This document shows positions 1 to 8,000 of a stretch of DNA of 64,000 nucleotides, one piece after another. Location of the stretch: positions 4,394,001 through 4,458,000 of the forward strand of contig NZ_JAUALB010000001.1 in assembly GCF_030345795.1 (NCBI RefSeq), read 5' to 3'. The notes under the pieces are model-generated. The model was not told where the DNA came from. It worked only from the letters and a program-made list of their open reading frames with translations, and ran no database searches. The position numbers were made by a program, and so were the translations under genes. How positions within the stretch are numbered: position 1 is the stretch's first letter; each line of letters begins with the position of its first letter. Origin of the DNA: Micromonospora sp. WMMA1363 (lineage in GTDB: Bacteria; Actinomycetota; Actinomycetes; Mycobacteriales; Micromonosporaceae).

Positions 1-236
1 ACTATGACGCTCTCACGTACCGGGTGATTGATGTTCCCTGTCGGGTGTCCGGCGGGGTGCGCGCGTTCATGGCCCAATTTGGGCTAGCGTTTGGGGCGTT
101 TGATTTCATAGTCGACCCGACCGGGAAATGGTGGATGCTGGAGTGTAACGCTGCCGGGCAATACGGATGGATCGAAGACAAGACGGGACTGCAAATCACG
201 TCAGCGATAGCTGACTTGCTGGCGAAAGGGCAATGA
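1..236 (+). CDS. ATP-grasp peptide maturase, C-terminal end (partial)
   Basis: Only the last 77 codons are in the window; the gene enters from the left edge in the frame of position 3 and stops with TGA at 234-236. The visible part has the closing strands of an ATP-grasp fold: a GAFDF strand, then WWMLECNAAGQYGW, where the acidic residue and Asn of ECN are the usual metal-ATP ligands, then a helix ending AIADLL. This ending is typical of the MvdD/TgmB group that makes ester or amide links in graspetide precursors. The next gene starts 1 nt after the stop and is a PIMT-like methyltransferase, the partner known from aspartimide-forming graspetides. Any precursor gene would be outside the window. 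Codon use is less GC-rich than the host genes. Confidence 0.8.
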   Translation, partial: YDALTYRVIDVPCRVSGGVRAFMAQFGLAFGAFDFIVDPTGKWWMLECNAAGQYGWIEDKTGLQITSAIADLLAKGQ

Positions 237-237
237 A

Positions 238-1395
238 TTGACTGACTGGCAGCCGCAGGCGGCTAAATTGGCGGACAGTCTTGCCGCCGAATCGGCAATA
301 GTAGATAACCGTTGGAGGGCAGCGTTTGAGGCCACCCCTCGACATGTCTTCGTGCCTCGCTACTGGGCGTTGAATGAGTACAACAGTCCTGTTCGGGTGG
401 TGGACGGAGCCGTCTCTACTCACCGGCACGAGTGGCTACAGGCCGTTTACGAAAATCGTTTTCTGATTACTCAGTGGGTGGCGGATGGTGACCGGAGGAT
501 CGTCACCAGCTCAGCGTCACTACCGTCCTTGGTGGCTAGAATGCTGCACATCCTGGACGTGGCAGACGGTCAGCGCGTCCTAGAAATTGGCACCGGCACC
601 GGATACAACGCCGCTCTACTCTGCCACCGAGTGGGGGCGGCCAACGTCACCAGCATCGATATTGATGCTGGGCTTGTCGCCGAGGCTACCGGCCGACTGG
701 ACGCCATCGGGTACACGCCCACGCTGCACACCGGGGATGGCGCCTTGGGCGTCAAGGACGGAGCACCTTATGACCGCATCCTGTCCACGTGCGCGACGCG
801 GGGAGTGCCGCCCGCGTGGATCGACCAGCTTGCCGATGGGGGCCGGATCGTCACCCCGCTGACCATAGGTGGGGCGCTCGCCGTACTAGCTAAGACCGGC
901 CCGGGTGAGGTGTCCGGGAATCTCGATGTTGAACCAGCATTGTTCATGGCGATGCACCCCGCCGGCCAACCGTTGCCTGACGGCTACCTAGCCGAGATCC
1001 CCCCACCGGTTTCCAACGAGGTTGCGCACTTGGGCACCACCAACCTTGACCCTGAGGCGCTGGCCGACTTTGATTTCCGGCTATGGCTCCTGCTCCACAA
1101 ACCGCTACATTTCGTGGAGCACGTCGATGACCAGCAGACCCGCGTCGGTTGGACCATCCACGATGGCGTCCACCAGGCCACCGCAGTGCGGCGCGGCGAC
1201 GGGGTGTTGCACGTCCGGCAGTCGTCCCGGCGACTGTGGGACACCGTGGAGGCGGCGTGGCTCGGGTGGGTTGACCACGACCGGCCGCGCCGTGGCCGGA
1301 TCGGCGTGACCGCCACTGTGAGCGGCGGCCAGTACGCATGGCTTGACAGCCCGGATTCGGGCGTCCGCTGGCCGTTGCCGGTCCCGACTGGCTGA
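238..1395 (+). CDS. PIMT-like O-methyltransferase of a graspetide cluster
   Basis: 385 residues from a TTG start, chosen because GAAAGGG lies 7 nt upstream and the preceding stop is 1 nt away. Residues about 114-125 hold VLEIGTGTGYNA, the SAM motif I of protein-L-isoaspartate methyltransferases. SSASLPSLVARML just before it and GDGALG...APYDRI...GGRIVTPL after it follow the PIMT pattern. The C-terminal third (from about residue 235) is an extension beyond the catalytic domain, as in dedicated RiPP-tailoring PIMTs. In known systems such as fuscimiditide the enzyme methylates an Asp of the ATP-grasp-modified peptide, which then forms an aspartimide; that role here is inferred from the family and the adjacent ATP-grasp gene. 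Repair of damaged Asp by a housekeeping PIMT is the less likely alternative. Confidence 0.78.
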   Translation: MTDWQPQAAKLADSLAAESAIVDNRWRAAFEATPRHVFVPRYWALNEYNSPVRVVDGAVSTHRHEWLQAVYENRFLITQWVADGDRRIVTSSASLPSLVARMLHILDVADGQRVLEIGTGTGYNAALLCHRVGAANVTSIDIDAGLVAEATGRLDAIGYTPTLHTGDGALGVKDGAPYDRILSTCATRGVPPAWIDQLADGGRIVTPLTIGGALAVLAKTGPGEVSGNLDVEPALFMAMHPAGQPLPDGYLAEIPPPVSNEVAHLGTTNLDPEALADFDFRLWLLLHKPLHFVEHVDDQQTRVGWTIHDGVHQATAVRRGDGVLHVRQSSRRLWDTVEAAWLGWVDHDRPRRGRIGVTATVSGGQYAWLDSPDSGVRWPLPVPTG

Positions 1396-1417
1396 CTGGC
1401 TGACTGGCCCAAGGATG

Positions 1418-1451
1418 ACAGGACCCCCGGCCTTCGGGCCGGGGGTCCTGT
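1418..1451 (+). terminator. Strong intrinsic terminator after the graspetide genes
   Basis: A 15-bp perfect stem with a TTCG tetraloop (stem 1418-1432 with 1437-1451) lies 22 nt after the methyltransferase stop and is followed by TTCTAT. Just before it, at about 1387-1409, the octamer GACTGGCT is repeated almost three times. The hairpin closes the ATP-grasp/methyltransferase transcript before the insertion sequence. Confidence 0.85.
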
Positions 1452-1470
1452 TCTATGCGGTATCAGCTAG

Positions 1471-3156
1471 CCTCAGTCTTTCGCTAACTGTTGATCAAGG
1501 CCCTGTTTGCATTTGTTGATCTTCATTTGGTGATCGATCGGGGTATGGGCACGGCGAGGACCCGACGCGGTGGCCGGGTTCCTCCATGGGGGTACTCGTC
1601 GGGGCGTGGGGTTGGGGTTCAGGTGACGGGCTGGGGCAGCACGGCCAGCCGGTCGAACGCGGTGACGAGCTGGTCGGCCCAGGGCCAGCCTTCGGCGATG
1701 CGCAGCTTCGTGCGGCGGGCCGAGCGGGTGATGCGGGCGGCGACGTGCAGCAGTCGGTAGCGCAGTGTCTTGGGTTCGGCGGTGGCGAGGTCGCCGTCGA
1801 GCAGCAGGTGTTGGGTCCAGGCAAGCAGGTCGATGGCGCACAAGGCGAGTTCCAGCCAGGCGGCGTTGATGGCGAACACCCGGGATGGGAAGCGGCCGAA
1901 CCCGGTGTCCTTGCCCGTGCGGATGCGGTCCTCGACGCGGGCGTGAGCGCGGTGGCGGGCCTCCAGATGCTGGATGGATCCGTTGCCGGGGCCGGTGTCG
2001 GTGGCCATCACCTGGTGGCGGAAGCCTTCGATGGTGTCGAACAGCGACAGTTGTGCGCCGGGGTGCGGGCGTTCCCGGCGCACGATGAACCGGGTGCCGT
2101 CGGGGTAGTTGGCCCGCAGGTCGGCCGGTAGTAGGCCGGTGATCTCGCATACCTGGGCGCCGTCGCGTGGCTGGCCGTCGGCGTTCAGGGCCGGTACCCA
2201 CTGCTCGGGGTGCCCCGCAGCCTGCTTGATCGCGTCGCGGATCGCCTCCCCGATGGCCACCCCGACGGAGAAGAACGTGTTCATACCGTGCTCACGCAAC
2301 GACCGGATATGGCGCAGGAACCCGTACGTGCAGCCGGCCGAATCCGAGCGGACGAGGATGTCGGTGCCGTACCGGTGGACGTCGGGGATCTGCGCCAGGG
2401 CGTCGTCGAGAACGCTGATGTGATCGGCGGTGGTGTTCGACCCCGCCCGCCCGGCGCGCAGCAGCCCGGACAACGCCTCCCGGGTGTTGTCCAGGAAGCA
2501 GAACAACGGGTGATATCCGAAGGTCTTCTTCCACGTCTTGGACGCCTGCTCCTTCTCCGAGTGGCAGATCACGATCGAGGCGTCCAGATCCAGCACCAGC
2601 CCAGACACCGGCGCACCAGCCGCCATCGACACCGGCAGCCCGTCGCGGGTCTCGGCCGACTGCGCCCACGCCAACTCCCGCGCGGCAGCGCGGGCCATCC
2701 GCAGCCTGGCCAGAACAGCATCATCCACACCAGACAGCACCCGCCACGCGGTAGGATCCGAGGCGACCGCGCCGAACAGCCCCGCTTGGTCCCGCAGCAC
2801 CGCCAGATCGCTGATCGCCTCACCACCGTCGGCGATCATCACCGCGAGGTCCACGGCGACCCGACCCGGGTCATGCCCGCCCTGCCGCTGCCGCAGCCTG
2901 GCCAGGGCCTCGCTGAACCCGCCGGTCAACCCGGTTACGTCCGCGATGTCGGCCAGCAAACGGGCACCCGCGTGGCCGACCACGCCACGTCCATCGCTAC
3001 TGACGATGATCTTCGGTCGTGTTCCGGTACTCTTCACCTGACAGGTGCCTTCCCTCGGGATAGATGAGACCCTCAGCAAGTCCTATCTTCCCAGGTCAGA
3101 AGGCACCTTTCCTTTCATGATCCACGATGTGGACCGCCCTTAACGAAGGGCCCAGG
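1471..3156 (-). mobile_element. IS1380-family insertion sequence, copy A
   Basis: The element is 1686 bp and is bounded by the 4-bp direct repeat CTAG (1467-1470 and 3157-3160). Its imperfect terminal inverted repeats are CCTCAGTCTTTCGCTAACTG on the left and, read inward from the right, CCTGGGCCCTTCGTTAAGGG (13 of 20 match). The boundaries were set by comparison with the second copy at 47056-48741, which is flanked by TTAG. The insertion lies directly after the lsr2 stop codon; the duplicated CTAG carries that TAG, so lsr2 stays intact. Confidence 0.95.
1619..3037 (-). CDS. IS1380-family transposase (copy A)
   Basis: 472 residues from GTG at 3037; an upstream TTG at 3079 would add 14 residues, but the GGGAAGG stretch lies ahead of the GTG. 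The protein has the DDE-type IS1380 pattern: an N-terminal part with GVVGHAGARLLADIAD, a first catalytic Asp region LVLDLDASIVICHSEKE, the second region ILVRSDSAGCTYGF and a C-terminal part ending in GWPWADQLV. It is the only gene of the element and its translation is identical to the copy at 47175-48593, so both are likely functional and recent. It catalyses cut-and-paste movement of the element. Confidence 0.93.
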   Translation of the reverse strand: MKSTGTRPKIIVSSDGRGVVGHAGARLLADIADVTGLTGGFSEALARLRQRQGGHDPGRVAVDLAVMIADGGEAISDLAVLRDQAGLFGAVASDPTAWRVLSGVDDAVLARLRMARAAARELAWAQSAETRDGLPVSMAAGAPVSGLVLDLDASIVICHSEKEQASKTWKKTFGYHPLFCFLDNTREALSGLLRAGRAGSNTTADHISVLDDALAQIPDVHRYGTDILVRSDSAGCTYGFLRHIRSLREHGMNTFFSVGVAIGEAIRDAIKQAAGHPEQWVPALNADGQPRDGAQVCEITGLLPADLRANYPDGTRFIVRRERPHPGAQLSLFDTIEGFRHQVMATDTGPGNGSIQHLEARHRAHARVEDRIRTGKDTGFGRFPSRVFAINAAWLELALCAIDLLAWTQHLLLDGDLATAEPKTLRYRLLHVAARITRSARRTKLRIAEGWPWADQLVTAFDRLAVLPQPVT

Positions 3157-3555
3157 CTAGTTCGCTTTCTTGCCCTTGCCAGTCCGGGCCGGCTCACCGC
3201 CAGACTCCCGGTTGTCGTACGCCTCCACGACCTCAACGGGGATACGCCCACGCTCCGACACGTCGTACCCGTTGGCGCTGGCCCATTCACGGATTTCCTG
3301 GTTCCGGGCCCGGGTCGACCGTTGCGCGCTGGCGGTAGCTCCCCGCACCGCTCGTGTGATCCCATTGTGGCCGCTGGCCCTGCCAACCCGCTGGCCGGCG
3401 GCAACAAACGGGGACAGTGCTTGCCGCAGAGTGGTTGCGTTCTCGTCCGACAGGTCGATCGTGTACGCCCTACCGTCGAGGCTGAACTCAATGCTCTGGT
3501 CGGCGTCTCCGCCGTCGAGGTCGTCAATTAGCTGAGTGATGGTCTGCCGTGCCAT
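3157..3555 (-). CDS. lsr2: Lsr2-family nucleoid protein
   Basis: 132 residues. The ATG at 3555 is preferred over a GTG 15 nt upstream because GGAG stands 9 nt before it. The N-terminal half (RQTITQLIDDLDGGDADQSIEFSLDG by its start and end) is the Lsr2 dimerisation domain. The C-terminal half has REWASANGYDVSERGRIP, with the RGR hook that binds the minor groove of AT-rich DNA. Lsr2 bridges DNA and silences horizontally acquired genes; phages and integrative elements carry their own copies. It is the last gene of the leftward phage-like block, about 100 bp after its neighbour, and an IS1380 element was inserted right behind its stop. Confidence 0.92.
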   Translation of the reverse strand: MARQTITQLIDDLDGGDADQSIEFSLDGRAYTIDLSDENATTLRQALSPFVAAGQRVGRASGHNGITRAVRGATASAQRSTRARNQEIREWASANGYDVSERGRIPVEVVEAYDNRESGGEPARTGKGKKAN

Positions 3556-3672
3556 GTAGGTTATCTCCACATCTTTAGGGATGTCTGTAGTCAGATAGAG
3601 GATAGGACCTCTGCGCCTGCCGCAACGGTAGGGGTGGGACCTGCCAGCGGTCCGTATGACGTTTTGGTGCTG

Positions 3673-3879
3673 TCACAGGTCGCAACGGTCACAGCCCCGG
3701 CGGGGTTGTGCGTCGTCCAGGTGATCGGGGCACACTTCCACCACCTGTAGGTTTCTTTCGTCTTCTCCGCTGTGCACCAAGTCTGCTAGGTCCCACTCAG
3801 CGCTACTGCGGCTGTATTCGGGGCGGGTGACGTAACCACCGGACTCTTCGGACCATACGCTGAACGCGCGCACCGTCAC
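3673..3879 (-). CDS. Small hypothetical protein with Cys/His cluster
   Basis: 68 residues. The GTG start overlaps the TGA of the DUF2637 gene by 4 nt, which argues for translational coupling and a real gene. The C-terminal third, CPDHLDDAQPRRGCDRC, has three Cys and one His and could hold one zinc ion. No family was recognised. The gap to lsr2 is about 117 bp. Confidence 0.6.
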   Translation of the reverse strand: MTVRAFSVWSEESGGYVTRPEYSRSSAEWDLADLVHSGEDERNLQVVEVCPDHLDDAQPRRGCDRCDL

Positions 3880-4553
3880 ACCGCCCCTGCTGCGGAATGT
3901 AGTTTCAGCCAGAACTCCTGGCGTTCGGCGGTTTTGGCCTGGTCGGCAAGCTCTAGGTATTTCTCGGGTACGGGCCGGTGAGCCTTTCGGCGTGGGCGCG
4001 TCCGAGCAGGGGTAGACACCGGGCTGGCCGTGGGTGGCGCAGCGTCTAGATGTGCTGTTGACGGATGCTCTACGGGTGCGGGTGACGCGGGCGCTGGCCC
4101 CTCGGGCTGGAAGTCCTCCGGGGTCGCATCGTGAAAGATGGTGAGCCCCTGTGATTCTTGCTCGTTGGCTAGCTTCTCATGCTGTGCTGTGCGGGTGTCC
4201 ACAAGACCGGAGATGATCAGCATCATGTGGACGCTAAGCGGGATGCACAGCACGGGCACGTCCCGGACAATCCACAGTGGAACGTTGTCCGGGTTGGCGT
4301 TTACCCACAGGCTGTAGGTGATGCCGAGTAGTCCGACGGTCCACGGGTACCATGCGCCGGGTTGATTGTGGCGCAGGAACGCGGCGAGGGTGCAGAGGGC
4401 TATGGTGCCCTCAACGAGGGTCGGGTAAATCCATGCTTTATTACCGTAGCCAGCCAAAACGCCAACCGTGTACAGAAGATCAGCCGAGAGGGCGAAACCC
4501 ATAGCGGCGAGACACAGGGTTCCAACCCCGATGAACAGTTGCAACAACCGCAC
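3876..4553 (-). CDS. DUF2637 membrane protein
   Basis: 225 residues from GTG at 4553, with AAAGGA 8 nt ahead. The first 125 residues carry four hydrophobic segments (about 5-25, 35-60, 68-84 and 98-118) with the layout of DUF2637 proteins found in actinomycete phages and integrative elements. The C-terminal 90 residues are Pro/Ala/Thr-rich and end in a basic stretch (RTRPRRKAHR) that may contact DNA or membrane. The family has no proven function; a link to plasmid or phage maintenance is inferred from where it is usually found. Confidence 0.8.
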   Translation of the reverse strand: MRLLQLFIGVGTLCLAAMGFALSADLLYTVGVLAGYGNKAWIYPTLVEGTIALCTLAAFLRHNQPGAWYPWTVGLLGITYSLWVNANPDNVPLWIVRDVPVLCIPLSVHMMLIISGLVDTRTAQHEKLANEQESQGLTIFHDATPEDFQPEGPAPASPAPVEHPSTAHLDAAPPTASPVSTPARTRPRRKAHRPVPEKYLELADQAKTAERQEFWLKLHSAAGAV

Positions 4554-4591
4554 AATCGAATCCTTTCGTTGCGACGCAAATTTTCGATTGA

Positions 4592-4618
4592 CGGGGCACC
4601 CCTAGCAGGGGTGCCCCG
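4592..4618 (-). terminator. Hairpin terminator after gene 4624-4845
   Basis: A perfect 12-bp stem (4592-4603 with 4607-4618) with the 3-nt loop AGC lies 6 nt after the stop of the small leftward gene. It separates that unit from the DUF2637/lsr2 unit. Confidence 0.75.
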
Positions 4619-4623
4619 GGTTG

Positions 4624-4845
4624 TTAGCCGATGTCGTGCACCGTGTAGGTAGCGTTCCTCAGCCATTCGTCCCCGTATCCGGAGGCGAACATGATCGCCT
4701 TCAATGCGTTCGAGATCACCCAGTTACGAAACGTGTCCGGGTGGTCGGCGACGGTGCGCGGAACCGCGTGGTTGTAGATGTCGACAGCGACGTTGGGTCG
4801 CCTTCCGTCTGCCCCTGTAATAGCAACCTGTACCGCACGCATCAT
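4624..4845 (-). CDS. Small hypothetical phage-like protein
   Basis: 73 residues, start MMRAVQVAITGADGRR. The ATG at 4845 is chosen over an upstream start because GGAAGGAAA precedes it. The central part (WVISNALKAIMFASGYGDEWLRNATY) looks like a compact soluble fold, but no family was recognised. It forms its own unit: a copy of the 18-bp repeated motif lies about 70 bp upstream, a TTGACA box at about 4906-4911 follows, and a terminator hairpin stands just behind the stop. Confidence 0.6.
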   Translation of the reverse strand: MMRAVQVAITGADGRRPNVAVDIYNHAVPRTVADHPDTFRNWVISNALKAIMFASGYGDEWLRNATYTVHDIG

Positions 4846-4914
4846 GTGTTTCCTTCCGGTGGTGTTCCTTGCTGACAGCGCCAATCGTTCCGCCTGCCCA
4901 AACGGATGTCAACA

Positions 4915-4932
4915 GTCATGACCTAAGTTTCA
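4915..4932 (-). promoter_or_regulatory. Repeated 18-bp motif, site 1 (stoperator-like)
   Basis: On the plus strand the site reads GTCATGACCTAAGTTTCA and differs by one base from sites 2 and 3. It lies upstream of the leftward gene 4624-4845; between site and gene is TTGACA with AACGAT 17 nt behind it, a fair sigma-70 promoter. The four copies share one orientation with respect to transcription, suggesting a repressor or roadblock site of the phage-like element. Confidence 0.6.
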
Positions 4933-4961
4933 TGTGTGGGCGCGGGAATTCGAGGTAACAG

Positions 4962-4993
4962 CAAGGGCCCCCGACCGTAGCCGGGGGCCCTTG
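4962..4993 (-). terminator. Hairpin terminator of the long leftward operon
   Basis: A 12-bp perfect stem (4962-4973 with 4982-4993) with an 8-nt loop follows the SLOG gene stop by about 60 nt. It ends the unit that begins with the helicase gene at 10120. Confidence 0.75.
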
Positions 4994-5055
4994 GAACCCT
5001 CCCAGTGTCAGCAAGGAACATCGGAAGGACCGATGCGACGGGTTCGCCTGGCAGC

Positions 5056-5448
5056 TTACCCGGTGCTGTTGTCCCGGTATACGACGGTGGGGATGCCGGC
5101 GGCCTGGGCTAGCTGCACTGTCATGGTTGCCCCCCGGGAGCGGGCCCGGATGAACGCGACACACAGATCAGCACCACGGCCGATCATGGCTGCGTTGCGC
5201 ACGTACCCGGCCCGTCTGCCCCGTGTCCAGTCGGCCGGGTGGCGCTCCACCCGCCACCCCAAGCTATCCGCCATCCGCTCTGCGATAGCGTCCGCCCCGG
5301 TGGGGCAGGCACCAGACACCAGTACGGCGTCCGTGGTGTCTCGCCCGGCCGTCTTCAGGTCATCGCGGACCCTTGTTAGCGCGTCCGCGATGACCTCGGT
5401 GTCTGTCCAGTCCCGGGAGCCGGTAACGAGCACACGCGTCGTCGTCAT
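5056..5448 (-). CDS. SLOG (DUF2493-like) nucleotide-binding protein
   Basis: 130 residues from ATG at 5448, overlapping the preceding stop by 4 nt (ATGA). MTTTRVLVTGSRDW at the start and SGACPTGADAIAERMA in the middle match the YspA/cpYpsA-type SLOG fold, a Rossmann-like domain that binds nucleotides or nucleotide sugars, often close to the TIR/SLOG signal group. Later AMIGRGADLCVAF and AQAAGIPTVVY are the typical closing strands. Such proteins are frequent in actinophage early regions; their substrate is not known. A longer reading that adds 44 residues runs into the preceding gene and has no support. Confidence 0.8.
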   Translation of the reverse strand: MTTTRVLVTGSRDWTDTEVIADALTRVRDDLKTAGRDTTDAVLVSGACPTGADAIAERMADSLGWRVERHPADWTRGRRAGYVRNAAMIGRGADLCVAFIRARSRGATMTVQLAQAAGIPTVVYRDNSTG

Positions 5449-5690
5449 CAGAAGAGGCCGCCAGTCAGAAAATGGGCGGCTAGCCACGCGATGATTGCGA
5501 GTCCACCGAATCGGCGTAGCCGGAGCCACCCCGACACCTCCCGAGGTTGACCCCTGTAGTTGTAGCCGAACCAGTGCCATACATGTTCGCTGAGGGTGTC
5601 ACCGGGTTTGCTGCGGTAGAGTGCGATTCCTTCCCACACGGCGAACGCTGCGAGCCACACCAGCCAGCCCACGGTGAATGTCACCGACAT
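5448..5690 (-). CDS. Small two-helix membrane protein
   Basis: 80 residues with two hydrophobic segments (about 4-24 and 61-78) flanking a polar loop with EHVWHWFGYNYRG. The layout resembles small membrane proteins of unknown role in actinophage genomes. It overlaps the following SLOG gene by 4 nt. Confidence 0.65.
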   Translation of the reverse strand: MSVTFTVGWLVWLAAFAVWEGIALYRSKPGDTLSEHVWHWFGYNYRGQPREVSGWLRLRRFGGLAIIAWLAAHFLTGGLF

Positions 5691-5714
5691 CTACTAGTCT
5701 CCAATTCCTGTGTG

Positions 5715-6392
5715 CTACTGGTCGACGGAAATCATGTGCTGCGCCGTGCTGTTAGTGACTGGCGTCCGGGCTCCTGGCCCGTTGTGCTGCCGACTCCTAC
5801 GGTCCCGGGCAGCGTTCATTTCGGCCGTGAGTTCAGCGGTCGCTTGCGCGTATGCCGTTTGAGCGGATGCGCCGGTCTTCCGGCCGATCACCTCGGCAAC
5901 GCCGTTCCAGTCGACCTCACCCCGGCTCCCGGGGCGCAACAGGTGCCGGACGGTAATCACGGTGGTCTGCCAGGCTTTCAGCCGGTCCCACGCGGCCTTG
6001 ATATCAAGAGCCGTGTCGAGGGCTTCCCCCGTCGCCCACTTCCCGCTACCGTCATCAGGGGCTGGCCCATTGTCCCAATCTTCGATAGCGAAAAAGAACG
6101 GCAGGAACAGGCGCACATATTCTGGGTCGTAGTAGTATTGGTCGGTTTCCGCCATACGCTTTACCCGGTCCCCTCGGGAGTGAACCGCGGCAACATTTTT
6201 AAGCCTCCGGGCAATGAGCCCCGTGTGCCCTTCCTCAAAGAGGATAAGATAGTCCCGGGACCGTTCCGCGACGTCCAGGGACAGCAGCCCGTATGCCTCT
6301 TCCTCACTGATTCCGTACATAAAGTTCACGCTGCGTGCGACCCGCGCCACGATCGGCAGCACATCCACGATCTCATCCATGCGGCTAGCCAT
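5715..6392 (-). CDS. Hypothetical phage-like protein, possible DNA-binding
   Basis: 225 residues from ATG at 6392 (MASRMDEIVDVLPIVARVAR), chosen because GGGAG lies 10 nt upstream and the start overlaps the preceding TAA. The N-terminal helices and a later segment GVAEVIGRKTGASAQTAYAQATAEL look helical; the latter could be a helix-turn-helix. The C-terminal 30 residues are Arg/Asn/Gln-rich and probably disordered. No family was recognised; a sigma-like or DNA-binding role is only a guess. Confidence 0.6.
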   Translation of the reverse strand: MASRMDEIVDVLPIVARVARSVNFMYGISEEEAYGLLSLDVAERSRDYLILFEEGHTGLIARRLKNVAAVHSRGDRVKRMAETDQYYYDPEYVRLFLPFFFAIEDWDNGPAPDDGSGKWATGEALDTALDIKAAWDRLKAWQTTVITVRHLLRPGSRGEVDWNGVAEVIGRKTGASAQTAYAQATAELTAEMNAARDRRSRQHNGPGARTPVTNSTAQHMISVDQ

Positions 6393-7186
6393 TAGACGCG
6401 CACTCCCTTCCATTTTTGGCCGTCCGCAACAAATGAGTAGTCAGACGCGACCATGACTAGTTGCGGGTACACTCGGACTCGCTTTTTGTTGCCGCGCTCG
6501 ACCCGGAGGATTCCGAACGCGTGGTGCCAACTGTTTTTGCCGCCCTTGAGGTACGTTGCCTGCCGTTGGTCCATCGCGTGCCCAACTTCCATACCCATGA
6601 CCTCAATGCTTTGGTGGCTGGAAGTCAGGGGGCCGGCGATAAGTCCGGCCCGGTGCGTATGACCACACACGACGGATTTTCCGAGCTGCCTGGCCTGCAT
6701 CAACGCCGTGTTTCCGGGGATGTCGGACAGGGTGCCCCAGTCCCCGTGAGTCAGCAGCCACCCCGGCGCGATTTCGTGATAGTCCCGGTGATAGGTGATC
6801 CCGTATCCGTCGAGGTCTAGCGCGTTCTCGATTGAGATCACATGACCCTTGATCGTCAGTCCCGCAATCTCGGGTAGATATCTTTCGATTGCAGCGTCTA
6901 GCCGGTCATCGTGGTTGGCGCGGGACAGGTGAAATGGCCCCTCGTAGTGTTTACGGATCAGGGATAGCCATTCGCGGGTTTGCGCGAACCCCCCTTCCAG
7001 CCCTCCCGCGTACTGTCCTCGCAGCCCGCGTACCCACCGGCCCAGCTCGGACGAGTCGGTGAGGTCACCGACGTGCGCTAACCGGTCTGGCTGGTAGTCC
7101 CAAACGAACCGGGCGAGTCTTTCTGTCAGAGTCCGATCGTGGAGGGGGAACTGTGTGTCCGGTAGGATCACGATACGTTCGATCAA
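6392..7186 (-). CDS. Calcineurin-like metallophosphoesterase
   Basis: 264 residues from a TTG that overlaps the preceding TGA. All metallophosphoesterase motifs are present in order: the D of DTQFPLHD (about residue 10), GDLTD, NHDDR, THGD and GHTHR. These bind two metal ions and cleave phosphate esters. Such enzymes are standard members of the early gene sets of L5-like and related actinophages; the substrate is unknown. It sits in a tight run of genes with 4-nt overlaps. Confidence 0.88.
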   Translation of the reverse strand: MIERIVILPDTQFPLHDRTLTERLARFVWDYQPDRLAHVGDLTDSSELGRWVRGLRGQYAGGLEGGFAQTREWLSLIRKHYEGPFHLSRANHDDRLDAAIERYLPEIAGLTIKGHVISIENALDLDGYGITYHRDYHEIAPGWLLTHGDWGTLSDIPGNTALMQARQLGKSVVCGHTHRAGLIAGPLTSSHQSIEVMGMEVGHAMDQRQATYLKGGKNSWHHAFGILRVERGNKKRVRVYPQLVMVASDYSFVADGQKWKGVRV

Positions 7187-7548
7187 GCAGTATTCGCCCC
7201 CGTAGTTTCGGTTTCTGTGGTGGCCCGGCCGACGTACAGATACACATCAAGGTCATTCGGGAAGTCGTTGTCACGCAGCACCAGCAGCCGGTAGCCGGTG
7301 GCGTACGCGGCGTCCTGGTTTGCGATCATGTCGTCAATTAGCGACGCGACGACCAGCCGCATTTTCTCCGGTGTGACATCCTCCAACGTTTCTCCGTCCA
7401 TGGCGACCCGCCAGCCGTGTTCGATGTACAGCGCGGCGAGCTTCCGCAGAGGGAAAGCCGACTCGAAGCCGGTTACCTCGGTGTCCGGCTGGTAGGGGCC
7501 TTCCACCTTTTCGGGAACGCGTTTGTCCCGGCTCAACCATCCCATCAA
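7183..7548 (-). CDS. Hypothetical phage-like protein
   Basis: 121 residues, starting MMGWLSRDKR and ending in a Thr/Glu-rich tail. It overlaps both neighbours by 4 nt, which supports it as a coupled operon member. The centre (FPLRKLAALYIEHGWRVAMD) suggests a mixed helix-strand fold. No family was recognised. Confidence 0.65.
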   Translation of the reverse strand: MMGWLSRDKRVPEKVEGPYQPDTEVTGFESAFPLRKLAALYIEHGWRVAMDGETLEDVTPEKMRLVVASLIDDMIANQDAAYATGYRLLVLRDNDFPNDLDVYLYVGRATTETETTGANTA

Positions 7549-8000
7549 CGAACCCCCTTGTGGCCTAGTGCCGCGAGGATTCGCCCGATGCGGATGTCCA
7601 GCATCGCTGCATACGCGGCTAGGTCTTGTGCCTCTTCCCGGGCTGCGTGCAGTAGCACTATCAGCGGCATATCCTCGAAGGCTTGTCGGCCGTTGTTGTC
7701 GTATTGATCTGCCCCGAAGGTGAGGATTCGGTCCTGGGCGGCCTGTACGAATTGGCCGACGTACGCGGCTAGATCCTGCGGCGTCATGCCGTCAGGCACC
7801 ACGGGCAGCATCCGGGGAACGGCCGGGGGCGGAACGTGTCGCAACTCGTCGGGCTCATACCATCCGACGCCCGCCTTACCGGGCACACGCACGTTGTAAC
7901 CGCCGCTGACGATTTCATCGACGGAGCCGACATCTCCGATGGCGTGGCCGTTCACCGGCCACTGTTGGATACGTACCCAATCCCCGATATCGAGGGTCAC
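7545..8000 (-). CDS. Hypothetical protein with SH3/KOW-like N-terminus
   Basis: 151 residues from GTG at 8000, overlapping the preceding TGA (GTGA). The first 50 residues (GDWVRIQQWPVNGHAIGDVGSV and on) look like a small beta-barrel of the KOW/SH3 type. The C-terminal half, with FGADQYDNNGRQAFEDMP and REEAQDLAAYAAMLD, is helical and recalls a MazG-like or dUTPase-partner helix bundle (EEAQD as possible metal ligands). That comparison is weak and the function is unknown. Confidence 0.65.
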   Translation of the reverse strand: MTLDIGDWVRIQQWPVNGHAIGDVGSVDEIVSGGYNVRVPGKAGVGWYEPDELRHVPPPAVPRMLPVVPDGMTPQDLAAYVGQFVQAAQDRILTFGADQYDNNGRQAFEDMPLIVLLHAAREEAQDLAAYAAMLDIRIGRILAALGHKGVR

